From the NCBI GenBank assembly GCA_946803715.1, contig CAMPET010000237.1:26370-55432 (forward strand): a stretch of DNA of 29,063 nt, given 5' to 3'. Every line of letters starts with the position of its first letter. Within the stretch, counting starts at the first letter, position 1. Shown here piece after piece: positions 21,454 to 29,063 of the stretch. The position numbers and the translations under genes are program-made. A model generated the notes under the pieces. That model saw nothing but the letters and a program-made list of their open reading frames with translations. It did no database searches and was not told the origin of the DNA. This DNA comes from Beroe ovata (Eukaryota; Ctenophora; Nuda; Beroida; Beroidae).

Positions 21454-21789
21454 CGGTAACCTTCCCCTGTAAATACATCATTTCGGTTCTATCATGATGA
21501 TTTCGCCACAAAACCAGCCGATCAGTCGTTAAACTGGTAACCATTGTAACCATGGCAACTTAGTTTTAGAGCTCAGGGATATGTCTGGGTTACCCTAGTT
21601 ACCAAGTATCATGTCAATCGTCTCTCAGACGGAATTGTCGCCATGATAGGTTAAAAACCCCCTGAACCAATCTAAATTTGTCTGCTAAAACCAATCTAAG
21701 ACAGCCCCACAATTTTACACGTGTGAGTATGAAGTTGGTACTGTTTCTAGTTACCAGTTGCTGTGGCTACCAGTGGTAACTATGGCAAC
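21454..21789. promoter_or_regulatory. Intronic cluster of X-box sites and half-sites beside exon 3
   Basis: Full-length matches are GTAACCATGGCAAC (21546-21559) and GTAACTATGGCAAC (21776-21789); GTTGCTGTGGCTAC (21758-21771) is a looser version. Around them GGTAAC or GTTACC half-sites recur at about 21454, 21535, 21587, 21596 and 21748. The last site ends 17 nt below exon 3 (21807), in the intron between exons 3 and 4. Confidence 0.4.
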
Positions 21790-21806
21790 AGTGCACATCT
21801 ACTCAC

Positions 21807-21916
21807 GGGATTGGAGGTGACTGTAGAGTGAAGCATGGTCGGAGTGAAGTTCATTGGAGGGGAGAGCCGCATTCGCTTTGGAACATGGTAGAGATCAAGG
21901 TGAGGCGGGATCTGCG
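21807..21916 (-). CDS. Exon 3, basic PKRMR motif (residues 232-268)
   Basis: The acceptor TTCATTTCACAG precedes CGCAG, and the donor is CCC|GTGAGT at 21806-21801. The exon supplies two bases that complete an Ala codon begun in exon 2, then 36 whole codons. It includes LDLYHVPKRMRLSPP, whose PKRMR (244-248) resembles a monopartite nuclear localisation signal, followed by a Met/Thr/Ser/Pro-rich linker. The intron to exon 2 is only 190 nt, which supports the two exons belonging together. The exon ends in phase 0, as does every later junction. Confidence 0.8.
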
Positions 21917-22106
21917 CTGTGAAATGAATAGGTGGTGAGTAAGAAACGTGCTACTGAGACAGACATATCACAGATTGAGAATGCATCTTCGATTATCGAT
22001 GGTAAAAAGATGAAAGTTTCAGATCACATGATTTGATTTCTTGGATTATCAAAGATAAGTTTTCCCAGATTGGATTTATATGAATTTATCTGGGAATCAT
22101 ACTAAC

Positions 22107-22745
22107 CTATCGGAGCTCTGATCACATTTCCAGTCCCACTGGTGGTCGGAACCATGCTGTTGAGCGGCAAGACAGGTTGTAGTGGCGACCTTGTGGTCGT
22201 AGGTGGAGGAGTGGTCTGTGCCAGAGGAGGCACAGGGGGAGGAGGCGTTGCTAGGAGATGGGAGACAGCGGAGGGGATATCCATGGGAAGGGGAGTGGAA
22301 ACCTCCATTGAGGTGGGCAGGGTGGTGGTCGGTGGTATCACAGCTCCTATCACAGTGGAGGGAGGAGGGATGTCCATGGGGACTGGGGAGGAAGTAGCGG
22401 AGGATGACGTCACCGCGACAGAAAGTGGGAAGGGGGATGACGAGGGGCTCCTCCTGATTTGTACAGGTGGACTCCGCCGCGAGGGTGGAGTAACACTTCC
22501 ACTCGAGGTGGAGGGAGGGAGTGGGGCGGGCAGATTGAGCGATGCGAGGAGAGCAGCACTTGAGTAAACTCCCCCTGGTGCCCCAGGAGAGGTCGTGGTG
22601 GCGTGGGGGGAGGGGGAAGTCATGTGACATGTTGAGGGGCTGGTGCTCAGGGGGAGTTTTGTTGGGCTGGGAGAGGCGGAGGAAGGTGGGCAGGGAGGTT
22701 CAGAGGAGGGCTGGGGAGAGCAGTCTGGCGAGGAGAAACTCCCTC
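22107..22745 (-). CDS. Exon 2, Pro/Ser/Thr-rich low-complexity region (residues 19-232)
   Basis: The acceptor is CTTCTCATTTCAG before GAGGGAG, and the donor is ATAG|GTTAGT at 22106-22101. The exon carries 212 whole codons with no stop and encodes a strongly Pro/Ser/Thr-rich chain. PMDIP occurs twice, and there are several runs of PPPP or PPTTT and a short Ser-rich stretch. Such chains are typically disordered and are common in transcriptional regulators, where they act as activation or repression regions or as Ser/Thr-Pro phosphorylation platforms (family-level knowledge; the role here is inferred). It contrasts with flanking introns in its high GC. Open reading also exists on the opposite strand, but that is explained by the low-complexity GC-rich composition, and only the minus strand has matching splice sites at both ends. 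Confidence 0.85.
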
Positions 22746-23254
22746 CTGAAATGAGAAGCACGGGTTAGCAGAGGGATCATTGCTACATGTCTTGGATGGA
22801 AGTCGTGATGCAGAATATTACTGGAAACTTCTAGAGTTTAGCCTGGATGACATACTATATTGTTGAATAGGCTTTGTATAATTCTCAGTCGCAAGGACGG
22901 AAGCCACTCAAAAAGTGAAAAATCAAAATTTTCTGTGACACCTTGTCAACTATATTTTCTGTATTTCAATCCTCCCACCACTTAAGAAAGCCAGTGGGAG
23001 GTCCTGACATGCACGTTCATTTTCTCTTTTCTCTTTCACACAACATCTCAATTTGTGAAAGAGAGACATTGGAATTTTCATACGGAAGTGAGGAAAAATA
23101 ATTGTTTGTTTTCATGAAATTTGTGACAAAAAGAGGTGCCCGGGCACTAAACTTTTCATCAAAATATCTACCGTGTGCTTTGAAGTGAAGCGGAGATATA
23201 ATGGTGTAAACAAAGTTCACCGGAACGCACACACACACTAATTGCTATTCTGGG

Positions 23255-23320
23255 AAATCACGTGATTTAATCACATGACAATCGCGTTCATTGCACGTGA
23301 CAAGTTAAACGTCCCACGTG
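23255..23320. promoter_or_regulatory. Three CACGTG sites, one in a 14-bp palindrome
   Basis: AAATCACGTGATTT (23255-23268) is a perfect palindrome. CACGTG recurs at 23294 and 23315, with a CACATGA variant between. The cluster is located in intron 1. Confidence 0.35.
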
Positions 23321-24708
23321 TCTCCAACGGAACGCGATGTCAAACGACACTGATTTGTTGATTTTTTGAATAAACACTTGAGTATTCAAGTATACGTGAT
23401 TTGTAACGGAATGTTTTTAGCATTTTTCACATGATGCTACGCACTCTCTGAGAGTGTGTTACGTCAAAAGACAAAATTCCAAAGCTCCATTATTATCATG
23501 ATTGTGAAGCACCGACTTTTCTTCAAAAGAAAATGTTATTATTATTTTAGTCCTTACAACGCTTTTTTGAGCGGAATCCAAAACTTGGAAACAAATTTTC
23601 ATTCAGCAATGGTGATCCAATGAAAATTCCAAATAATTCATCATAATTTTCAGTAGGGTACTCAAAAAATGGCACATTAAATTTTTGTTTCGAACTTAAG
23701 TTCGTCCCAGAAGTTCATGGTGGTTAAATGTAACGACATAAACAAAACGAGTTATCGTGTTAATTATGATCGATCAGATTCAACTTTCTTATCAAACTCC
23801 AGTTTAGAAATAGATCTGTCGATCAAATGTGACAACCATGATCACGGATTGAAACACATCGTCAATTTTCTAAGATTACAATAATTTCAATCAAACTAGG
23901 GGGGAATTGATTTGATCAACGCGTTTGACAGTTGACACTGATGAAATATATCGAGTTGTTGGCTTATGGTTTCATGTCTTGCGATGGCTTGTATGCCGCG
24001 TCATCTGATTGATTCTTGATAATTAACCCCCCTACCCCCGTTTCACGGTCTTTGATCTTCATGAACATGAGTGTGCAAGTGCAGGGGTTCCCACAGATCA
24101 ACATGATTAGGGGTACGTTCGTTGACACATGTGTCAGTACACGTGTGACATGTTAATAAACAATGTCACCCCCCTGCAGCTGCTCAGATCTCGCTAATAT
24201 AATATCGTATTCATTGATTTAAACGGTTAAGTTATCGGAACTTATTATTTTAATCGATTTAATCATCTTTCTCACTTTGGACAGACGTTTACCTCATGCT
24301 CAGAAGATCTAATGGTGCTTTGAAGTGGAAAACGGTGGGGTAGGTGGAATATATGCCGCGTAAAATATGATTATGGGAATTAGAGTAAATTTTTAACCAC
24401 AAGGTGAAATTATTTACCCGTATTTTAGCATAGTTCCGAATTTTGACCACATGGTAATTTACTAAGTGGTTTTCCTAACGTGCAATTCACTTCACGACAT
24501 GACCACGTGTGTTTGAAACGTTGTGTGTGTGAGTTTATTTTCAAATGACAGCATACCCCCTCCATCATGGAAAACACATACTTGACCTCATATATACCTA
24601 TTCTCCTACTTCAATTACATGTGACAAATTAAGTGAGCTTCAAAATGTCAAATTTAAACCGAGGTTCGACAAATTTTCCACCCCCTTCTCTCCTCTCTGT
24701 AGCCATGG

Positions 24709-24722
24709 TAACAGTGAGTGGT
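24709..24722. promoter_or_regulatory. X-box palindrome
   Basis: GTAGCCATGGTAAC fits the RFX X-box pattern GTNRCC-AT-GGYAAC. It is isolated within intron 1, about 250 bp left of the ATTGG-N11-CACGTG site at 24974. Confidence 0.35.
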
Positions 24723-24973
24723 TCCTTCAACATACATGAACTGCGTATCCTGGTACCCATAAATTGACACGATTAGGGATGTTTGATGAATAACCCCAGA
24801 GTATAAATTACGATTTACGAGTTTCCACAATTCGTTGAGAATGCTTCACTCCTTCGCTCGATTGAAACCACGTGAAACAAGAATCGTGACACTTCATAGT
24901 TCATCACTCATGGGAAACATGATGTGTGACAGTGTCAAAACTGACACACTTAATTAGCCACATTCTTAAACTG

Positions 24974-25085
24974 TGATTGGTCAGTGTATACCACGTGATC
25001 AGATCCGAGTCATTTCATTGGTCGGTTATAACCGAGTGATCAAATCCCAGTGATTTCATTGGTCGGTTATAACTCGCCTTCTTCT
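24974..25085 (+). promoter_or_regulatory. ATTGG-N11-CACGTG site followed by a 41-bp direct repeat with degenerate copies
   Basis: ATTGG (24976-24980) and CACGTG (24992-24997) are separated by TCAGTGTATAC. Next comes a 41-bp direct repeat whose shared core ATTTCATTGGTCGGTTATAA starts at 25012 and again at 25053. In the first copy ATTGG and CGAGTG keep the same 11-bp spacing. It lies in intron 1 of the gene model. Confidence 0.45.
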
Positions 25086-25178
25086 CTTGCATGCTGGATC
25101 CCACGGTCGTAGAGGGGAAATCTAGAGGAGACGTGAAAAATCGCATACGTAACATGAAGTTTCATACTTTGTATATTG

Positions 25179-25222
25179 TGTGATCATGTGTGATTGTGTG
25201 AACATGTGTGATTGTGTGAGTA
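25179..25222. repeat. 18-bp GTGTGATTGTGTGAACAT-type repeat
   Basis: Two to three units of CATGTGTGATTGTGTGA sit in intron 1. This is a simple tandem duplication. Confidence 0.5.
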
Positions 25223-26431
25223 GTAGACAGAGTTCAAATCCTGTCACATACTAGGTATATGACTATTTTCAAGGAGTAGGCTTGAATATTGGACCCTATT
25301 TTTCCAGGTATTGATTTTTACTTGATCATCAAAAATAGGTGTTCCAGAAACTCAGTCTATTATTGGATAGATCATCGGATGACCGATCGCTCAATGTCAC
25401 ATCTTTCACATGATGAGGAGAGGGTTTTAAAACCTCGTGGTGAATTTTAATAAATAAAATCGGTGAAAATGCGATTTTTTAACACAATGACCGCACTGCT
25501 CAATTTAGATTGTCGCAGAATGCTGAAGAAGACGCAAAACCTGGATTCTCGAGTATTCTTCCTCTTGGCATGCCATAAATTTTTCAAGATCAAATTCTTG
25601 GAATTATGGATATTTTGGTCGAAGGAATTTTGATGATATTATCTCGCAATCCATGATTCGGATCCAAACTATTCGAACTGGAAGTCACGTGATGGAGAGA
25701 AGCCATCCAATTTCCAGTCTTTGATCATCAAAAATATATATCTCTCTTTCGATCTCTGCTTGCATCTGGTATCTGATATTTTCACCAAATTATCAAATTG
25801 AATGAATTTTAGCTAGTTTGTCAGCAATTTTCCTCCGAAAAAAGAAAGGAATTTTAATTCGAATTTCAATGAAATAATCAGGAGTTATGAACATTGTTGA
25901 CACAATGTGTTTTAGAGAACGTGTGCGTTCGTGTTGACACAAACACACACACGCAGACTCAAGTCTAGATCACTATAATTGAGCTGTTATTCAGATCCTA
26001 TCAGACCTTTCAGAGAGAAAAAACTGAAAATAGCTCTTCTACTTTTGTCAGGAGGTGAAAATGAGTTGAAACGCAAGGTACAACTAATATTTCAGGAAAT
26101 ATTATAATTGAACTAACTTTCTTCTTCGTCCGATGAAATTGGTCAATCACAAAATGCTTTCATGAGGGATAGATGAATAAATTTTCTATACAATTTGAAA
26201 ATATTATGTCGATATAATAAAAAGTCATTTTTTTCGAACACTGCTTCAAGCAGTCTGCTTGTCTACAAGATTCATCTTGGATTTATTGACAAAATTTCAT
26301 GAAAATCTTCAATACCTATACACAAACCTAAGACCGGCTTTTATCAGTCCTAATGAACATGAACTCCCCACGCCCCTATAATGAATGATGATTAATTACT
26401 TTTGACCCCAACAATTAGTAATTCAATTTAC

Positions 26432-26486
26432 CGCACACTTGTGACCTGGGTGGTGACTCCTTCATAAAGTAATCATAATCCAGCAT
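26432..26486 (-). CDS. Exon 1 (proposed start codon), residues 1-18 plus first base of codon 19
   Basis: On the minus strand an ATG at 26486-26484 sits in a good Kozak context (A at -3, ACACCATG) and opens MLDYDYFMKESPPRSQVC, followed by G|GTAAAT. The single carried G joins the GA at the start of exon 2 to make a Gly codon, exactly the phase required. A cluster of CACGTG, CCAAT and X-box-like motifs lies 44-110 bp upstream of the ATG. The segment is rich in Asp/Tyr/Phe followed by Ser-Pro-Pro, as seen in some activation-domain N-termini (inference). It is only 55 nt long, so chance cannot be excluded. Rival upstream exons are the 58-codon reading at 28591-28767, which also ends in a phase-1 donor, and 27933-28004, whose phase does not fit directly. 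Confidence 0.52.
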
Positions 26487-26529
26487 GGTGTAGTGGTGCA
26501 CATGAAAACGCTATGTGTGCCGTGCACGA

Positions 26530-26595
26530 ATCACCATGGAAACCCTTCGCGTTTCTACCTCGCGACCAATCAGAAACGTGCATTTCGAGCACGTG
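26530..26595 (-). promoter_or_regulatory. Promoter-like cluster: CACGTG, CCAAT box, X-box-like palindrome
   Basis: Upstream of the proposed ATG, reading along the gene, are CACGTG (26595-26590), CTGATTGG (CCAAT box, 26573-26566) and GTTTCCATGGTGAT (26543-26530, close to an RFX X-box). The proposed start codon begins 44 bp beyond the last motif. These are known binding sites for bHLH E-box proteins, NF-Y and RFX respectively. Their use here is inferred. No TATA box is evident. Confidence 0.45.
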
Positions 26596-27015
26596 ATCAA
26601 TTCAAAACACTGTGACACACCCCTTCCAGCAGAAAAGACCCATGTCATTATTTTCATAAACAGGTAGCGTGTTTAACATGTCCTAGTCGAGTGAAATTTC
26701 ATTAAATGAAGGGTTGGGTTTATACGTAAGGGGTAACAGTCCACAAGTACTTTAGTCCTTATTAACTCGATAATGGAAATATATCGTGTGAATTTCTAGC
26801 AACACTGAAGATCGTATATCTAAGTCCAGATTAAATATATGATGCATGAGATGAACTGAGTTCATTAACGGAAAAGAAGGAATTGTGATGCGTATTTTCT
26901 TCTTGGACGGGGTGTGGAAAGGGGAGGCAAAGTATAACCATGCAGTATAATATTCATTTCCTAATTGGGGGACCGGATAATTCGTATACAAATCTCTCAA
27001 TATAATACTTGTTCA

Positions 27016-27070
27016 TTCTCTCACCCCTCCCTCCCACTTTCCCACCCTCTCACCCCCCCCCAGTCCCCTT
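27016..27070. repeat. Polypyrimidine tract
   Basis: About 55 bases nearly all C or T (CACCCCTCCCTCCCAC-type, ending in a run of nine C). Such tracts can form triplex or i-motif structures and often cause assembly gaps. No coding signal. Confidence 0.7.
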
Positions 27071-27279
27071 ATCTTATCGTACATTGTTCATCATTTGTTC
27101 ACGGCTACGCCCGTTATTGCCCAAAGTGAGGTCCATTATATATCATGTTTTGCAGGGCAAATATATAACAAGTTTTATCAATGATTTTCACTTTTCTGAT
27201 AACGGTGCATGAACGTTTATTGGATTGAGCGCTCATCCGAAGCTCCCATTGGTCGAAATCCCGAATATTCTAGAATTTC

Positions 27280-27307
27280 ATTGGTTGAATACGAGTCACG
27301 TGACTCG
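27280..27307. promoter_or_regulatory. ATTGG-N12-CACGTG with a 16-bp perfect palindrome
   Basis: ATTGG (27280-27284) is followed after 12 bp by CACGTG (27297-27302), centred in the perfect palindrome CGAGTCACGTGACTCG (27292-27307). The spacing is one base longer than the common form. A further site at 27704-27725 has ATTGG, 11 bp, then CACCTG. Confidence 0.35.
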
Positions 27308-27891
27308 AGTTGCTGCAATGTTTTCACGTTTTGTTATTAGGGTGGGACTGTGGATTTAAATCACATGACCAATGCATGATTGACCGATAAAATTGGAAAG
27401 TGAACCCCGTCCTTCTGAGTCTGACATAATATCCCACAGATTTGCCCTTTCAGTTTTGTTAAGAAGAAAATTGTCAGGGGGAAGGGGAAGGATTGAGATA
27501 CAGCTACCCCCCTGAGGTTATCATATAGACACTGAATACCTAACCCAGGACCAAATCAAGGTAATCTTCCTAGACACTTCTAGGACGACACTTTTCCAAG
27601 ATGCCCGAGACCAACTCCTCTTGCCCCTTCTTCCCCTTCATAGTTACACAAGATCACTACAAGATAATTTAGCCGTCACATATATATCACTTCCCGGCCT
27701 TCCATTGGCTGATCCAAGTCACCTGACACAAATACAGAGCTGTGATTGGTGGAGCTCGACATTGGATATAGTGCTTACAAACTGGTCAATTGACATCTCA
27801 AATCCCCTCTCCCCACGAAATAAAACACATGGCGTATAGTGTGTGAGCATGAGCACTGTAGTTTAGAGGGAGAGGTGTCACATTGACTTGT

Positions 27892-27934
27892 GACACACAC
27901 ACACATACACACACACACACATACACACACACAT
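27892..27934. repeat. (CA)n microsatellite
   Basis: CA run with TA interruptions. On the minus strand it reads GTGTGTATGT and abuts an exon-like 72-nt open segment (27933-28004). Confidence 0.9.
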
Positions 27935-28515
27935 GCAGCTGGTTCAGGGGAATCTGAGGAGCGTGCCGGGGCCCCTTGAGGTAAAAAGAATTGGTGGTTC
28001 TAAACTGGAAGAACAGGAAAACCGCAGGTGGATTTTTCCACGTCAGGATATTCATCATCGCCGCATGATGGCGTTAACACTTCATTGGATATGAGCACAC
28101 GCGGAACCACTATATTCGACAACTGATCCCACCCTGTTGACATGGGATTGACAGGATTCAATCAACGATGCAATCTATTTTTAGATCTCTCCCTCTTATC
28201 AACCAATCATCATAATCAACGAGCATGATAACCCACTGTCTTACATAACCAAACGAGGTGGAGAATCTAGCGGGGGAATGCTGTAATTTCACAAATCTGA
28301 AGGTTGTTACCCATGTCCTAACACACACACACTCATTATGATTAACAAATGCAATTTTCCAAACAGCAGGTCATGCCTCTCCACCCTTTCCCCTCCCAGC
28401 ACAATTTGTGTCCCAAAATTCACACAATTTGGATCGTTTTCCCATCGTCAGACAACTCCCTCCTTTGGAGTCTGGCATTTTCCAGACGCACAAAGGGTGA
28501 ACAGGAGTCCCGTAA

Positions 28516-28586
28516 CACGTGCAGTTAGCAAGTGTTTGGTGGCACGTGGTAACGTGATGTCACCAGTCACGTGACACCATGGCAAC
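28516..28586. promoter_or_regulatory. Three CACGTG sites plus X-box-like sequence
   Basis: CACGTG occurs at 28516, 28543 and 28568. The last overlaps the edge of GACACCATGGCAAC (28573-28586), which keeps the X-box right half. This is upstream non-coding DNA relative to the gene model. Confidence 0.35.
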
Positions 28587-28839
28587 CATTCTAACCCTGT
28601 ATAGGTGTGTGAGATGAGAAATCATATTTCACGAAATTCCGACCATGTGTGCGATCATCCTGGATTTTAATAGAAATATGTGCATTTGGTGTTGGAGACT
28701 CCACCATCAACTCCCCACTCCCAGGACATTGCGCTCTCTCAAAGGCATACCCACACGTCCTTGTCATTGCTCTAGCTCTATAATTGATATAACATAGTTA
28801 AGTGTCTCATTTCACAGCCTAGGCGGAGATCACGATTAG

Positions 28840-28885
28840 CCAATCAGGGAGCAGGATTGCCGACACGTGATCAACATTGACCAAT
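28840..28885 (-). promoter_or_regulatory. ATTGG-N11-CACGTG composite site plus a second CCAAT box
   Basis: On the minus strand ATTGG (28885-28881), the spacer TCAATGTTGAT and CACGTG (28869-28864) repeat the fixed geometry seen elsewhere. Another CCAAT (28840-28844) lies just beyond. It is upstream of a 58-codon minus-strand open reading, so it could be a promoter for an alternative or separate first exon. Confidence 0.4.
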
Positions 28886-29035
28886 GGGAGGTCGCGGTGG
28901 AATTCTCTAAGTAGTCTACTTTTCACAGTCGCTCCTCTCGCAGAGGACCCTGCCCTTGTGAAATTTCCAAATACCGACCAAAATCCTAGCTCTCCACGTG
29001 CCACAAATGAGTGTTCTCACATCTAGTCATTGGGA

Positions 29036-29063
29036 GTGTGTGTGTGTGTGTTGTGTGTGTGTG
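29036..29063. repeat. (GT)n microsatellite at the window edge
   Basis: GT run that continues to the last base; its full length is unknown. Confidence 0.9.

Larger units (their letters stand above)
22746..26431 (-). other. Intron 1 (3.7 kb) of the gene model
   Basis: AT-rich, without coding-like segments. It contains an X-box (24709), CACGTG sites and the composite site at 24974. It has a clear 3' splice site at exon 2, while the 5' splice site depends on the exon 1 call. Confidence 0.45.
7652..26486 (-). other. Eight-exon gene model, unrecognised Pro/Ser/Thr-rich nuclear-type protein (605 aa)
   Basis: I joined eight minus-strand exons by reading splice signals. Their lengths are 55, 639, 110, 96, 81, 60, 171 and 606 nt, total 1818 nt, which is divisible by three. 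Junction phases are 1, 1, 0, 0, 0, 0, 0, and all match. Every intron starts GT and ends AG, with donors GTAAAT, GTTAGT, GTGAGT, GTAAGT, GTTAGT, GTAAAC and GTTTGT. Introns are about 3.7 kb, 190, 1560, 523, 2785, 8127 and 146 nt. The predicted protein has a short N-terminus rich in acidic and aromatic residues, a Pro/Ser/Thr-rich region (about 20-231), a basic PKRMR motif (244-248), a helix-forming stretch (270-304), and a basic helical C-terminal region (about 340-590). The composition fits a transcription or chromatin factor. I see weak, unverified resemblance to BEN-like domains and to nucleolar protein 4-type helical regions, not enough to name it. Exon 1 is the least certain part. Confidence 0.72.
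26596..29035. other. Upstream non-coding region
   Basis: It contains the polypyrimidine tract, a microsatellite and several CACGTG/ATTGG clusters. Two minus-strand exon-like segments (27933-28004 and 28596-28767) are described in the findings. No gene is supported firmly. Confidence 0.4.

Noticed and set aside
22142-22567. Long plus-strand open frame opposite exon 2
   Set aside because: It is the Gly-rich complement of the Pro/Ser/Thr-rich coding strand. Only the minus strand has matching splice sites.
25179-25260. Possible tRNA because of a GTTCAAATCC-like B-box
   Set aside because: No A-box at the right distance and no cloverleaf; upstream is a simple GTGTGATT repeat.
1-29063. CRISPR array, prophage, integron or bacterial operon
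   Set aside because: No regularly spaced repeat with unique spacers, no prokaryotic gene arrangement, and introns are present.

Overview
The window looks like nuclear DNA from a metazoan, probably a marine invertebrate. The one credible gene is split by GT-AG introns with good polypyrimidine tracts. The rest is AT-rich non-coding DNA with many (CA)n/(GT)n microsatellites, minisatellites and a satellite-like array. There are no operons, Shine-Dalgarno sites, rRNA genes or recognisable transposon proteins. A demosponge-like genome is a guess from general impression and is not demonstrated.

Layout: 1-7650 is non-coding, with a promoter-like cluster at 1164-1228, an 11-bp minisatellite at 3998-4091 and small tandem repeats. 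From 7652 to 26486, on the minus strand, lies one gene that I assembled from eight exons: 26432-26486, 22107-22745, 21807-21916, 20151-20246, 19547-19627, 16702-16761, 8404-8574 and 7652-8257. Their lengths sum to 1818 nt, every junction keeps the reading phase, and the model predicts 605 residues. The product has a Pro/Ser/Thr-rich N-terminal half, a short basic PKRMR motif, a helix-forming stretch, and a basic helical C-terminal region. It looks like a nuclear or transcriptional regulator, but I do not recognise the family. The region 26600-29063 is upstream non-coding DNA.

The large introns hold most of the structure. The 8.1-kb intron (8575-16701) carries a five-copy ~540-bp array (about 10850-13510) arranged A-B-B-B-A. 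The intron at 19628-20150 is mostly a telomere-like minisatellite in which nearly every unit is a consensus 5' splice donor on the gene's strand; the genuine donor of exon 4 is the first unit.

The strongest unexplained signal is a set of recurring short motifs. CACGTG occurs about 40 times by eye, against roughly 4-7 expected. Palindromic RFX-type X-boxes (GTNRCCATGGYAAC-like) occur at six or more places. CCAAT (ATTGG) sites are joined to CACGTG with a fixed 11-bp spacer at four exact and two degenerate loci. A CACGTG, CCAAT, X-box-like cluster lies 44-110 bp upstream of the proposed start codon. This suggests a shared regulatory vocabulary or a fossil element family.
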